Assembly (NCBI RefSeq): GCF_954871325.1
Contig: NC_088779.1
Span: forward strand, 10,046,846 to 10,110,845
Reading direction: 5' to 3'
Source of the DNA: Gordionus sp. m RMFG-2023
Lineage: Eukaryota > Nematomorpha > Gordioida > Chordodea > Parachordodidae
Length of the DNA: 64,000 nt
Translations under genes and position numbers: made by a program
Part shown: piece by piece, positions 38,143-53,100 of the stretch
Position numbering within the stretch: the first letter of the stretch is position 1
Layout: every line of letters starts with the position of its first letter
Notes under the pieces: generated by a model
What the model saw: the letters and a program-made list of their open reading frames with translations, nothing else
Databases searched by the model: none
What the model was told of the DNA's origin: nothing

Positions 38143-41100
38143 GTAATATATAATATATTATATAATATATTATCAATTTTTAATAGGTACAAAAACTATT
38201 CTTAATAATTTGTCAGGTAAAATGAAATCGGGACATTTGACAGGAATAATAGGACCATCTGGTTCAGGAAAAACAACATTAATGAGCCTTCTTGCTGGAT
38301 CAAAGTAATATAATAGCATTTAGATATTCTTAAATATATAATAGCTTATCAAATATTTTATATATTTCTTATATTCTTATTAACATTTTTAAAGGGCCAA
38401 ACCCACATCAGGGGAAATTTCAATTAATGGAAGAGTTAGAGATTTAAGAAGTTTTAGAAAAATGTCTTGTTATATTATGCAAGATGATCATTTATTACCC
38501 CAATTGACTGTTTGGGAATCTATGATGGTAGCCGCTAATTTAAAGCTAAATGAGACTCTTACAAAAAAAGTCAAAGAGCAAATAGTAATATAAAATATAT
38601 TTATCCATATCAATAATATTTTTATTTTCACTCATTAAATTAAAAGTGGCATATTTTTATCTGAACTAATCATAAGATTTACATTATTTTACTATGTTGT
38701 AAGAAAGATTATTCACTATTATTTTGAAAACATTTATATTTTTTAAAAAAAATTTGCTCTTTAATTTAAATTATATTTCATACCAATAATATTGATATGC
38801 ACAAGATCTGCAATAGGCCTTTTTTTGAGAGGGTGTCAGGTGGCGAATGAATTTTTATTTTTTGGATAAAATTAGCAGAGCAGATTTGTTTTGTACTTAT
38901 TTTAAATCATTTCTTATATTAATCGCATATTGTATATAAAAATACAAAATATTTAATTTTGGGTATGTGGGTGGGTGAATTTTAAAAAAAACCATAGACA
39001 GATAGGATGTGTAGATTATAAAAATAAACAATGAATATGTAGGCTTGTCATTTAAAAAATGCTATTGCAGACCTATAATGCACATTCTATCCAAGATCAA
39101 TTTTTGTTAATTTTGTATGGGATGTCAAATATAACAGTTCAGTTCTAATCCAGTCATAGATTAACCATCTCCTATAATTTTTATTGGAGGACTTTAGGCC
39201 AGGGTTGCCAGCCCCCCCCATCAGCAAGAGATTTATGCAATTTTTTGGTCGACATGCAGAGATCTCCCTTAAAACTCCCATGATTGAAAATCTCCAACCT
39301 AAAATTTCAAGCATTATAACATTCTTTATTTAAAAATATAATTTTGAAAAAAAATCTATATTTATTTTCGGAACGTTCTAGAGCAATAGGAGAATCATGG
39401 TTTATGTTCCATCGTTCTATAATTTTTCTTAAGTTCGGTTCTCGGAACGTGTCCGGATGTTGCGTTCCATGTCCCTGAAAATAAATTCAATTTTGACGTA
39501 TGAATTAAAACCGGTTTGAAAATATTTATAACTATTCGATTTTCTTCTCATATAATTTTTTTTTATATTGGTTGTGATTTTAAAAATTGGTTTCGCGTTT
39601 CGATTCAACACCCCGATATTATATAATTTTAAATAAATAACTATGATAATTCGTTTTAACTCAGTTACAAATCATCACAATTCATTTTTAAAGTTTATCT
39701 CATAAATTTACATTTTTTTTCTATATTACAATACATAATCCATTTTATTTAAATTCATTTGTTTTTTAATGAATAGGAAAAGAATTATCTTTAAGAAAAG
39801 GAAACAATGCCAATAATCTATCTTTCCTCTTCTGCAAAGAATTTATTTTCTTCTCTTTTTTTGTATTATTAAATAAAGAATTTTTTTAAAAAAAACTTAT
39901 TGTTTAAAAGAAAGAAAAGGAAGTTTTCATCATTTTTTTAGTGAGAAAATTTGTTATAAATTTTTACCTTTATTTTTTTCCTGATTTTCATTTAAATAAA
40001 AATCAGGTCACCCTGAATTATTCATTTTTTTGAAGCCCAACCCAGATAACACTGGATACCAATCAGTATCATTTAAATAAAATCTCAAGGTTGTGTGGGT
40101 AGGAGTACCATTTTAGTTAACATATTATAGTGTTGTTAAATGACTCGATTTGAGCCCATTTTTAAAAACGGCTAACTCATTATTTTACTACTCAATATTT
40201 TACCCAGTAAAATATTGCCTAAGCCTGAGATTTCGCTAATAGATGTCCTAACCTATGTGCCATCTATGAGCTAAATCTCCAGACTTGCGTAATATTTTAT
40301 TGGATAAAATACTGGGTTATCCACAGAGATCAAAACCGAATTTTTAAACAGCTATTAACAGGTATTTTTTATCTAACCATAATCGAACCGCTAAAATATC
40401 TATGAACCGTTTCGAGTGCCATGATTTTATATGTGAAATTATTACTTGTATATTGCTAAAATTCTAATTTATATCCCAATTATTTTAAAGATTATTATAA
40501 ATCAACACAATTTTAAAGTTTTCTATATTGCCATCATTATTTAGCTTATAATACCTAGAGACAAATTGAATCCAATATATAAATTATTTATCTATATAGT
40601 ATTGTAAATGACAAATCAAAATGTAACATTTTTATATACAAAGGTTTTCAAACCGGTTTTTAGATATTAGAACCGAACCGATATTTTTATTTTTTGCGAC
40701 CTGAACCTTGAGCCGTTATTGTTATTCGAATCGGAACTTTCGTTTCGGTTCAACCCTGTCAAATTTAAAAGTCGGAACGAACCAGAACTTCTTTAAAAAA
40801 GATTAGGAAGCGGAACTAAAAAAAATTTAGAATCGATTTAACGTGGTAAAGTGAAGTAGATATCGTGGTAAGATGAATATAATGTAGAGCGCATGCGCGA
40901 CGGCTGAAACAAAATCTCCAAGAAAATAATTTCTGGATAATAATTGTATTTGAAAAAAAATATCTTCCATTTTTAAGAACCTGAAAAAAATATTTAAAAA
41001 TTTCGAGAAAATTAGCAAAATGAAAAAAAATTTTCTCGTAAAAAAAATTCTCTGAAATTTTTTAACAATATAAATACACCTTTTTAAAATAAATGGACGA

Positions 41101-44100
41101 TGTTGGTCATCATATAGTAATTTTCTAAACAACAACCAAATTTTATTCAGGTGCAATAAAATGCGTTTATTTTAGCATATATTAACGGTATCACGCTGTC
41201 CCCGTAGCATTCAATCATCTAGTTAGCTTCAGAGAAAAAACTTCTTGGATTCGGACACACATCTATACGACAGTTTATATATGCATTCATTGTAGGCCAC
41301 AAACACTATTCAAAAGCAATTTTAAAAAATTTGTATATAAGAATAAAATTATGACGCAATCTAATACTATAAAACAAATGTAAAAAACAAGAACTTTCAA
41401 CGCTATACTTCATAACAGACCTTATTTAGGTGAAACCCCTATTATAACTTATATAGTTTCGGCGAAATTGAGCCAAACTCCTAAGTTATCAGTTTGATTT
41501 TTCTGGAATTTGTTCAAAGAAAAAATGAATCAGCAGTCATATATGATATTAAATTATTTGATGATAGAAAATCATAAAAGTCAACAATTTATTTAAATTC
41601 TGTGCTGATGTATTCATAAATAATAAACTAATTTCATTTTGGAACACAAATAAATTAGCCAAATAATATTTTCAGAAATGAGACATACTGCGCATGCTGG
41701 GACCTATTAATCTATCGCTTTGCCATTTTTTAAAATAAATTATTATTATAAAAAAAATTGAAATACTTTAGAATCACAAGTTATCTTATTTTCTTGAGGT
41801 TTTTACCGAGATTTTTTTTGAAATAAATTTCCATATTTAACAAATTTTTATTTGGCTATTTTTTTCCGATAATTTTTAAAATTTTTTCAAAAAAGAATTC
41901 CCGCATTTTTCCGTTTTAAACTTTTTATAGGATTTAATTAAATGGGATTTTTTTATTTTCCGGAGGAATTTTCCGATATCTAAGTTTCGAGAAATTCATT
42001 TCCGGTGGAATTATTTTCAAGGAATAATTATCCTCACCTTAATTTGATTATTAGATATTATTCTTATAATGCTTACCCTAAGTTCGAGCGTTTGAAATCG
42101 ATCATCGACTGATGATAACAACTTAATATCGAATGGGTCTTTGCAAGTTTCGATTTGGTTTGTCCTCTGGCATTTAATACTACCTAGACTGACCATTCAT
42201 CCATTTAAATGTATATCAATATAAATTAATAGTTCGACACCTAGATTTGTTTTTCATCTTAATAATTTTATATTAAATTTAATAAAACATTTTCAAAAAA
42301 CAAAATGTTGGATCACCAGCTGAATTATATTCACAATAGTACTTTACACATCATTGAGCCTAGGTAAATATTAACACACTTCTCACATTTTCTCTCATTT
42401 TAATATTTTATTTTTTGTATTTACGATTAAAAAATTATTGGTCTATCTATCCTATTAAAACTTCAAAAAATAGGGAAAATAATTATTGCCTAAAAAGAAA
42501 ATATTATTTCTAGAGATTAGACGAAAGATTTATAAAATAATAATTCATTTTGAATTCGAAAGAACAAAATTTAAAAATAGAGTTAATTAATTAAATATCT
42601 CTGTTTTGGTGTTTCTAACGGCTAAATTAATTTTTTTAAAAAAATAAAAATATTTAATAAAATATCCTATAACGCGAAACGAATAATAAAATTAGAATCT
42701 AAGCCATATTTCTGGAAGTTTATTAAATTATGAAATGAATGAAGAACAAATATGACCTAGGCTAGGACATGATTGGATCGAATGGGTTCGCTGATGGAGG
42801 GATAAAAGCGTGCGGTACACGCGCCAACATTTTTTTAAAAAAGATCCTAAATAATTAGAGCTGACACCACTATTAAACGGATTAATAAATATAAATACTA
42901 TTCTCTTTAAGTTTTAATTTTTAACTAGATCTCAGCCAAACTCCATGGTTATTTATTGGAGGTTTCATTCTAACTTAATTTATATTTGTTATCTTCAAAA
43001 TCAGGTGTAAAATTACACAAAAAATAATTAAAGATTATCTTGTAATCATACATTATGAAATTATACTTTTTTTTATAATATAATGCTTCCCCATATATTT
43101 ATGAAACTAAAAACAACGTAATATTTTTACACAAAAATATGTACATATTTTATATGTATAAACCATTTTCATACCTGGAAAAATAATGAGAAGATAATTT
43201 ATCAAAATTCGAATACTATAGAAAAATTATAATTTTTTTATTATTACTCGTCTTCCATTTTTTTTAAAAATATTTTTATTATGTCTATATTTGCGTTTCG
43301 TCTACGATTGTATATCAAATATCAAAATCTCTATTCATAATAATATTGATAATGTTTGCTTTGCTACTATTATAATAGTTGTTTTGTGTGTATCTATGTT
43401 GAACACAAAAAAATGAAGCACCCCCCCCCCCACCCCAGAGCTCCTATAATAGTTAAATTGCTGCCTCTACGATATTTTATGACCCGTTCAAATAGTTTAA
43501 TAACCCTTTGCCTTTAGCGTTTCTATTTTATTTTAAAGTTCTTTACATATTTTTTTCCCTGCGTTCAAAGTCGATTGATTTTTTGTAAGCAATAACGTCT
43601 TAAGTTTTTTTTATGTTGTATACATTTATATCTAAATGCATCATTGCTTACGAAATGGTACAACGCTGGGCATAGACTAATTAAAACTTGTAATTTTGGG
43701 GCATACATTTATTTTGCCGTAAACCGCAATCAGTTCAAGCAACAAAATTTTTTTTTTAAATAACACAACGCTAAATGCTGTAGCCTCAATTTTTAAGCAC
43801 TACAAAAATTTCAAACAAAATTTGCAATATATTTTTTTGTTTCTTTTTTTTTCCTTAACCCATTAATAGTCAAGATTTTTCTGGTGGATAAAAATGTTCA
43901 TTTTTTCAGATTAATGCCCAAATATGATATTCTAAAAAAATCAGCCAAAAAAATAATCCTATGCACCGCACCGTTAACCATTAAGAGGTTAAAAAAAGAT
44001 AACATTATTTATAATACCATAAGCAAAAACAACAGAAATCTTTATTATTTTTCTGTAATGCATAATAAAAACGAGAAAATGTTTATATATTATGAAAATA

Positions 44101-47100
44101 TTTAAAACATTTAATATTAAGTTCGAAAAAATTATTGATAAATATTTAAAATATATATTTATCAGAGATCTGCAAAAGTACCATTTGCAAGGCCCGGCCC
44201 GTATTTATAAAAAAACTTCGGTCCGGCCCGCGTGTATATTTAAAAGATAAAATACGGCCCAGATTTCAGATATACATTTTTATATATTTGTTTTCATCGA
44301 AATAATTTCATAATCACTTAGAAATCTTTGCATTTTAGACCTTAAAAATTCATCATGTTTGAGAGCTTCTTAGGGACATAAAAACATTTATTTTTTTCTA
44401 GTATCGAGTTTTTTATTCTTTTTTAAATAAAACTACAATGTTGATATACAGGAGATGGTGTATAGCAGGGTTAACCTTCTTATAATTCAGTCTTTGGAAA
44501 TTAATTATTATTATTTGTTAAAATTTTGTAATTTTTATTATTGTTTGTATTGTATTTTGGAATTGGAATTACTAAGAAAATAAAACGAATAATAAATTAA
44601 CTTTTTTTAAAAATTAGCCTTTTTAAATTAAACGCAGGTAAAATAAATTTGCTACTTGTATAATATATTTTAAAAAAAATTTATTTTGAAGGTTAATTAA
44701 TGAACCTAATTCAATCACAAATTTTAGTGTTTAATTGTATTGGTCAACCTTTGTTACGTCATTTATTATTTACCTGCTATTTCAATCTCCTCGCCTAAAA
44801 ATATAATTTAATTATAAATATTATAAAAAGAAACTTAAATCAATATTTTTTAAACACATTTAATATATATGGTGAATTCCATCAAATCAACAAAAAAAGG
44901 TCGATTTTCAACCCGACCCCCCTTCAATTTTTTTTAAATTTTGTATATTGGTAGTATATACTATAACTAAGAAAAAAATGAAATTTCGCCTTCCAACACT
45001 GTTTACCCGCTAAGATATGGCCGTTTAAAGCGCGGAAAAATGGTACATTTTTGACAAAATGCACTTCATTTATTTTCAAATATCTCGAGAAACAATTATG
45101 TTAAAAAAATAATTTAAATTTTATATTGTTGCTTAATGAAAGTTCTTTAAAATTACATAAAAATAAATATGATGGATATTTTATTAATATCGAAGACCGG
45201 ATGTGTAAAACCGGAAATGGCCATAGAAAAAAAAGGTATTTTTTTTTCAAATTTTTTTTCTCTAGATAGATATCACACTGCTTTTCTCTAGATAGATATC
45301 ACACTGCTTTATATTTGTACAAAATCCTAGACTGGGATGAACATGGGTTTAGGAGTTATCACTCTTTATATGGCTAAAATTGAACAAATTTAACATTAAT
45401 ATCATCATATTTTAATTTAATGAATAGTTATGAAATAATGTTAATTTAAAAATTATTTCTAAATGATAGGCCCTTACTTTTTTTTTATCTTTATAAAAGA
45501 AATTTTGAGAGGTGGCTGGGATAATGAGCTGTTTAAAACTTTAGTTAAATTTTATCTCGAAATTAAAATTACTTGAAAAATAATTTTAAATATTTTATTT
45601 AGCATAAAATAATCTACCAAAATTGAAATTCAACAATAAATTTTCCCCCATATATTCAAAATTAAAAGAAAGGCTTAATATATTATTTGACGAGAATTTT
45701 ATAGATTATAAAACATTCAAACAATGGATAGCAGTTGATCGAACTACCCTTGAAACACTGACAAAATCTGCTGACGAATTTGTAGATTATTTAATTGAAT
45801 TAAACAATTTAATTCCTCATTTGTTTATAGCTTCACGATAATCATTAATTATAAACTTTTTAAAATTCAATTTAAATGTTGGCGAATTCTTAGTTATTGC
45901 AAGAATTTTCAGAAAATTATGCATTTGTAGTGCAGAACCATGCACAAGGATGTAATCAGATCAATAATCAAGCCACTATCAACTTATAATTTATTACCGT
46001 AAGAACAACATAATAAAACATGTTAAATTAGTGATCAGATTGTTTAAAGCACAACGCATGTGCATTTTATTTATTTTAAAAATTAATCGTATTCTTGAAG
46101 GAAAGATTTAATAGAGTGGCTAAAATTTATTATTTTTCTGATGGAGCAAACCAATATAAAAATAAAGATTTCATTAATCTCTACAATCATGAAAATGATT
46201 TTGGGATAAAGGCTGAGTGATATTTTTTAAGGTATGCGACTTGGGGACCTTTATTAAACGGTTAGCAGCTCGAGCAAGCTTGCAACGTTCATATGAACAT
46301 CACATATTGACAACAATAGATTTATTTAACTATGTAAGAAATAATATCTATGGGGTAAATTATTTGTGAGCAATAATGAATATATGAACATAGAAAGTCA
46401 TCTTGAAAGCAGGTTTTTGAGAGCAAAGAGAATTTCTGGAACACAAAGTTCCAAACTTTTATTCCCCTAGACGAAAACAAAAGTCATAATTTATTAAAAT
46501 TCCTTGGATGATTATAATATATGATATATTTTAATTATAAATTTTTGATTGTATTATATGTAGCAATTTGAGGCAAATAAAGTTATAAATATGTTTAGAA
46601 TTATTTTGTCAAGTAACTTCGAGACAAAATTTAACTAAAGTATTAAACAAAGCTCATTATTCCAGCCACTTCTCAAAAATTTTGATAAAGATAAAAAAAG
46701 TAAGGACCTGTCATTTAGACATAATTTTTAAAATAACATTATTTCATAACTATTTATTAAATTAAAATATGATGATATTAATGTTAAATTTGTTCAATTT
46801 TAGCCATATAAAGAGTGATAACTCCTAAACCCATGTTCATCCCAGTCTAGGATTTTGAACAAATATAAAACAGTGTGATATCTATCTACAGAAATAAAAT
46901 TTTGAAAAATATACCTTTTTTTTCTATGGCCATTTCCGGTTTTACACATCCGGTTTTCGATATTAATAAAATGTCCATCATATTTATTTTTATGTCATTT
47001 TAAAGAACTTTTATTAAGCTACAATATAAAATTTAAATTGTTTTTCTAACATAATTGTTTCTCGAGATATTTAAAAATAAATGAAGTGCATTTTGTCAAA

Positions 47101-50100
47101 AATGTACCATTATTCCGCCCTTTAAACGGCCATATCTCAGCGGGTAAACAGTGTTGGAAGTTAAAATTTTATTTTTTTCTTAATTATAGTATATATTACC
47201 AGTATACAAAATTTAAGAAAAATTGAAGGGGGTCGGTTGAAACCTGGTTGATTTGATATGGAATTCACCATATATATATGAGAGCGTTCATACCCGGCCA
47301 AACGGAGAATTTAATTCAAATATCCGTTTCGACAACTTTTTTTCAAAGATCCGAGAAAAAAATAAAGAAAAATATTGGATTGAATAAAAAATAAGGTATC
47401 GATAAATTGTAAGCCGTTAGAAGGGGGAAATTTTTTTTGTAAAAGTATTAAAAAACCATCATTTTCCCTAAATCCGGCTCGAATAAGAATTTAAAGGTCC
47501 GATAGTCGAATATCATTGGTAGATATATGTAGTGTTCTAATATAATATATAATATGCTCTATTAGATTGTACTAAATATGTCATGGAAGTTGGGGTTGTT
47601 TAGGCCTAAGATTTAAATATGACCAGGGCTTAGATTAATTTCATTTAAATAAAGGCTTCATTTAAAAATATTCAAATTCGAATTTTCGTATATTTTATTT
47701 GTCAAATCTATTTTTATAATAAGTTAAGGCTAAATATTTTTATTTTTTTATAACAATAATTCTCTCACCATTGTAAAATTAAAATTCAAAAGAATTCATA
47801 TTTTAAAAAAAAAGATTCATCATTACAATAGTTCAGAAGAGAGTTTTTTTTTTAAAAAAATATACCAATTGTAAATCATTTACTTCACAGAGTACTTATT
47901 ATTTAAATGTACACAAAATGATATCGCAAATGCTACAGTCTTTTCGGATCTCTCATTTATAAACCTGAGCCGATTATAACGTAATTATAGGGTTGTTAAA
48001 AAGCCCGATTCGGGTCGATTTTTTGAAGTAATATCACGTAGGATTCAAGATTTGGCAGATAACATCGAAACCTTTCAACTATCTATGTGCGAAATCTCCA
48101 GGCTTACTTAATATTTTGGCTGAGATCTTAATCAGGTCGTTTTTAAAAATCTAGCCTTTTAGCAACAATTACTATTTATTAATAATCCTTAACTTCTTTC
48201 GTTTTTTTTATGTCACGCAAATTTATTTTTAAGAGAAAGCAGAATTATTTCATTTCAGAATATTTAAAAAATAAATTTTTTCACCTTTCACTATCATCAT
48301 AAATGTATCATTAAATTTCCATTTACTGATAATGGACGCCGTTCGTACAATATATAATATATAAATTTACTAAATAACAACCAAATTTTATTAAACCAAT
48401 ATTTTTTTTATAAATATACAGGGTTTTTCAAAAGGAATGATTAAAAAAGGAAAAGTTCCAATCAGAATAGAACTCCCTCAAGAAAAAAGGAAAATCGATA
48501 TCACAAAAAATAGATTAAGAATGATATAAAATTAAAGGTAGATCGCTAAAAGAAAAATAAAAATAGCCAAAATTAGTGGAAAATGACATTTTGGAAATTG
48601 GAATTATTAAAATGACAAAAAAAATTTTAAAATAAAAAACGATTTTCTATTTTTAATCGAACCTTTTCCCTTTTTTGATAAGATCCTTTCCTTTTTTGAT
48701 TGTCATCTTTCCCCTTTTGAGTGGCAAACCCTTACCTTAACTTGGTCCAAGAAATTTGTTTCAGAAAAAAACCAGGTTCTTTAAGTTACATCGGACAATT
48801 CAAAGCGTGTTATGTTTTTTTTAAATATAACATTCGCATAAAAATATACGTCTGACCCGCATTATCATTTATATTTATCAAAATATTCTAATTCGCATTT
48901 GTCTGAATAGAATGAGATTTTTTTAGACTAATAAAATAATATGAATAAGCACAACCAACTTTAGGCGTTATGACAAAATCTATATTTAAAAAAAAACCAA
49001 AAAGAGTGTCCTAGCTACTTTTCTGAATAGAATGCTCTACTAAGAATTGAGAACAAAAATTAAGACTAGCTAGGACGCAGCCATTGAAGTTGTTAACGTT
49101 TATAAATAACTCGAGACTACTCGAATTTTTGCTACTTCCAAAATATTAAGAATATATAATATATTATTTATTTATTTTTTACAAAACCCTTTTTCCAGAA
49201 TTAAACAAAAAAAAAAGATTAAAAATATACAATAGTTAATTACATAATGCACGCTTCAACTCCATCGGGGGGGTTATGAAATTGCATTTCAAACAATTTC
49301 TGACTTGATAATGAATGAATGAATAATTAACATTGTTTAACTACTTAAAAATAAAACAATGCATCGTTTCACGTTAAAAGTTAAAAAAACAAAATTCATA
49401 CGTGTAATAATTTTACCCGTTCCCCATAGAGATCTGTGAAAAGATATAAAGAAGCTTATTTTTTTTTCTTACGCATCGACATTTTTAAAAAAAACTAAAT
49501 TTATGATTGGAAGGCGAGATATGATTTGGGAAGGAAAAATTCATTTTTTAAAAATCCAAAAACTGGGTTTGTATAATTTTTAGATTCAGGGTCATTATAT
49601 TCATTTATTTACTTTCAAAAAATAGTGTCATGATAAAAGTTACTAGAAAAAAAGTAACTGCTAATTTTTACGCTATTTTATATTTTTTTAAAATAATTGA
49701 TTTAAATTATTTAATACAATCGTTGGCTGACTATTTTATTTAATCCACCCCCAATTTCTTCCCTCAAAGGTGATTAATTAAAAAGAAATTGCCTACATAT
49801 TTTCAAGAAGGATAATATATTTTTTTCCCCTATAAATCATCTTTCAGTGTAGTTTCGTTTATGTCACTCGGTCCCATCCCTGTTTCAGATATTTTTAACA
49901 TTTATGTTAGATCAGTGTATCTAGAGTAGTATTGTTAAACTGCTCGTTTTGAGCCGATTTTTAAGAACGGCTAACTCCACATTTTATCCAGAAAAATATT
50001 ATGCAAGTCTTAAGATTTTGCCCATAGATTGCACCTAGGTTTGAACACCTATTAACGAGATCTCAAGGCTTAGCCAATATTTTCCGGCTAAAATTTTTAG

Positions 50101-53100
50101 TTGGCCGTTTCTAAAAATCGGCTCAAATCGAGTCGTTTAACCACACTAGCATCTAGATTTAATAATACAAATTTCGAAAATAATTTTATAAAAGTTGGCC
50201 AAGATTCTTTCCGTCTGATTATTTGCTAAACAATTATCAAAGACATGCTACAATAACCAAATTTTATAAAAATGCAGTAAGACTCATTAAGTCCTATTTA
50301 CTAAAAAAACTAATAAATTTGTGATTAGTGTTTTTTGTCATCACCGACTAGGTCACCCATTCCAAAACTATAATAAATTTTTGTATAGCGGCAATGTGTT
50401 TTTTTCCAGCAATGTGTTATTTTTTCAACTTTAAATCATTTTTAGCGCGTTTTTTTAAACTTAAAAATCTATTTACCGGAATTGTATTTCAGCATGTTTA
50501 GAATGCCTATCTTATGATTTATAAACACTTTTGCCCTTAACCTTTGAGTCACTTGTAATTTATATAGAATATTTATGAAAAAACTAATCTAAATTATATT
50601 ACGTTCAAATTTATATCAAAATGTCTGAAATTCATAGGGGTCTCTATTCCAAACATGATGGAATACATTTCCGGTGAAATCAGATTTTAAAAAAACTGGC
50701 TTAAGGATTTTAAGTTGAAAAATAACACATCCTGAAAAAATATTTCTCATATTTATAATGATAATTAATACGATGTGTTTGAATAATTTATTTAAAAAAA
50801 TACATAAAAACTAAACAACGCCATCTTACAAGGATAGTCATAGATTATAGAAATTGAAGTTTTCACGCGACATTTTTGTAATATTTTGACACAGGTTGTC
50901 AATTAAGAAACTAAAGAATAAATTTAATATATAACAAATACAAAATTAATTTTATTTTATTAAATACAAACGTGAATAATAATTATTTTATAATACAATC
51001 GCTCTATATTAGTGTTGTTAAATGGCTCTATTTAAGCCTATTTTTAAAAATGACTAATCAATATTTTTGCCAGAAAATATTCCCTATGCCTCGAGATTTC
51101 GCTAATAGATGCCCAAACCTTTGTACCATATATAAGCAAAATCTTCAAGCTATTTTTCTAAATAAAATATTGATTTAGTCGCTTTTAAAAATAGGCTTAA
51201 ATCGAGCTGTTTAATAACATCAATACGCTTAATATTCATTTACATATTAAAAAGAAAAAACATTCAATATATTTTTAACAATTTTAATCGATCTTTTTTC
51301 ATTTTCAATTAACTTTACCAGATAAAATTTGGCATATAAAACTTTTTTTGTCAATGATAATTACGACAATTTTATTAGGTTTTTATAATAATTTTGACCC
51401 TTTTCACGTTTTAATAAAAATTAATTCTTCTCTCATAATAGGAGGTTTTCCGGTTAAATGAAATTAAAGAATAGTTATAAAAAGTGTTTTGGCTTATTTT
51501 CTTTTTAATATTTTTTTATAGAAAGAGGATTTTTTTTTGATAATATATTTTGATCGAGTTATTAATATTTTCCTAGAATTTTTTATAATAAAAAAAGAAA
51601 AGTATTTTTATAAAGTATGTTATTAATTTGCGATAGAGATTTTTTTTAGTCATTATGTCTAATTAGGCTTATATTCGATTTTCTGAAATTCAAGGTGGGT
51701 ATAAATTTAGTTATTGTAGATTCAACTTCCATGACGAAATATATATTCTTTAAGAATATAAGAGTAAAAATTCATTCCTTTTTTTAATAAAAAAGATTCT
51801 GCACGCAAGATTAAACAACTATACTTAAAGGTTTAGGGATTTATCTTTGACAGGTAACAGAAACCTTTTTTTCCTAGGACCTTTCTGTTCAAAACGAAAA
51901 CTGAGTTTTCATCCCATCACCTTCCCCCACCGGACTTGTATAAAAAAATGTAATGCCAGATATTCTCTGGACTCTAACTAATAAGAAACTGACGAACAAC
52001 AAAACCGGAAAAAACGGTGGCCAAATATACCATTATTTTCTGTACCGGCATTTGCATAATCTCAAGAATTATTCCTCTTCTATACAATATTTCTCAATTT
52101 CAAGTCTTTTTTTAAAAAAAAAAAGCTTGGAAGAGAAAAGAAACGGAGAAAATCAAAAAGCAAAAAATTTATTAATTAAATGGAAAAAAAAATGTAGAAG
52201 AAAAATTAATTATTATTTTCAAAAATTAAACTAACCTAATTTTTTCCAACTTTTTAAACTATGAAATTATCGAAATGAGAGAAAATAAAATGAAACCTTT
52301 AAAACCACTTCCTCAACCATGTCAAAACATATTTTAAAAAATTGCTTATCAAAAATTTTGTATCGCCTTGAGAAGGTTAAAAAAGCGTTAGGACGCACGC
52401 GTCCCAAAGCTGCTATACCTGGTCAGTTCTCTAAATAGGAAAGAAAAATAATATAAAGAATGAATAAATTATTATTTTTTTATCCATTTATGATTTTTCA
52501 ATTAAAAATAGGACAGTGAGAATATCAAAGTCCGAAAATTCGTGATAAACTAGATTTATTCATTTATTAGATTAATTTTGAATTACTTTTTATTTATATT
52601 TTTTTTCGTGGTATAATATAATTAAACATTGTTTCATGAAATTCGATAGGTATTATAGGGATAGATATTAAAATTATCATCTCATAATTTAAAGAAGAAA
52701 TAAGAAGGAAAAGAAATTTTTTAAATTTTTTGTTACCGAGTCAAATAACATTATACAATTTAAACACTAAATTGAATCACTAATATAGATAATTAGGCTG
52801 TATGTAATAAGTTCTCTCTGCCAAAATAAAATTTGCTTATTATTTTTAAAAGAGTCTAAATAAATTTTATTAGAACGAGATATTTTATTACCAAAAATTT
52901 TATTTTCATAAAATAATTTTTTTTAGTTGATATAAATTTGTTTGCCATAGCCTAAATAAATCGATTTTTATCTTTCGCCCGCCCCACCTTCCAACTTCAT
53001 TTATAAAAAAAAATGTTCAAGTATTTATCAAATCAATGTAAAAGACTACCATAACCAAAATGCTTAAAAGATACTTTCTAAATGTATATAGATACATATA

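Larger units (their letters stand above)
44871..47269 (+). mobile_element. long-TIR DNA transposon, copy A, with broken transposase
   Basis: The termini are GGTGAATTCCATCAAATCAA and its near complement. The two arms match for about 700 bp each (44,871 to about 45,600; about 46,560 to 47,269). The centre encodes, on +, pieces of one protein: [20 protein letters not shown] (near 45,760), then VGEFLVIA and [14 protein letters not shown] (45,880-45,950), [20 protein letters not shown] (46,137 on), [20 protein letters not shown] (46,250 on) and [15 protein letters not shown] (46,400 on). I know these motifs from many uncharacterised animal transposase-like proteins (FSDG..QYKN...[23 protein letters not shown]). 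Here the ATSHGKG block is deleted, a TGA stands where KAEW is expected, and several frame changes follow; no N-terminus is present. The flanks are TA-rich, so the duplication length cannot be read. I cannot name the superfamily. Confidence 0.82.

Noticed and set aside
40827-41156. 109-codon minus-strand open frame
   Set aside because: F/K/L/I-rich without motifs and overlapping the SINE-like repeat; it looks like a chance frame in A+T-rich DNA.
43884-44105. 73-codon open frame
   Set aside because: Composition (K, N, I) is as expected by chance here, and no motif is recognisable.
51953-52234. 93-codon open frame
   Set aside because: Lysine/asparagine-rich low complexity, no motif, no splice context.
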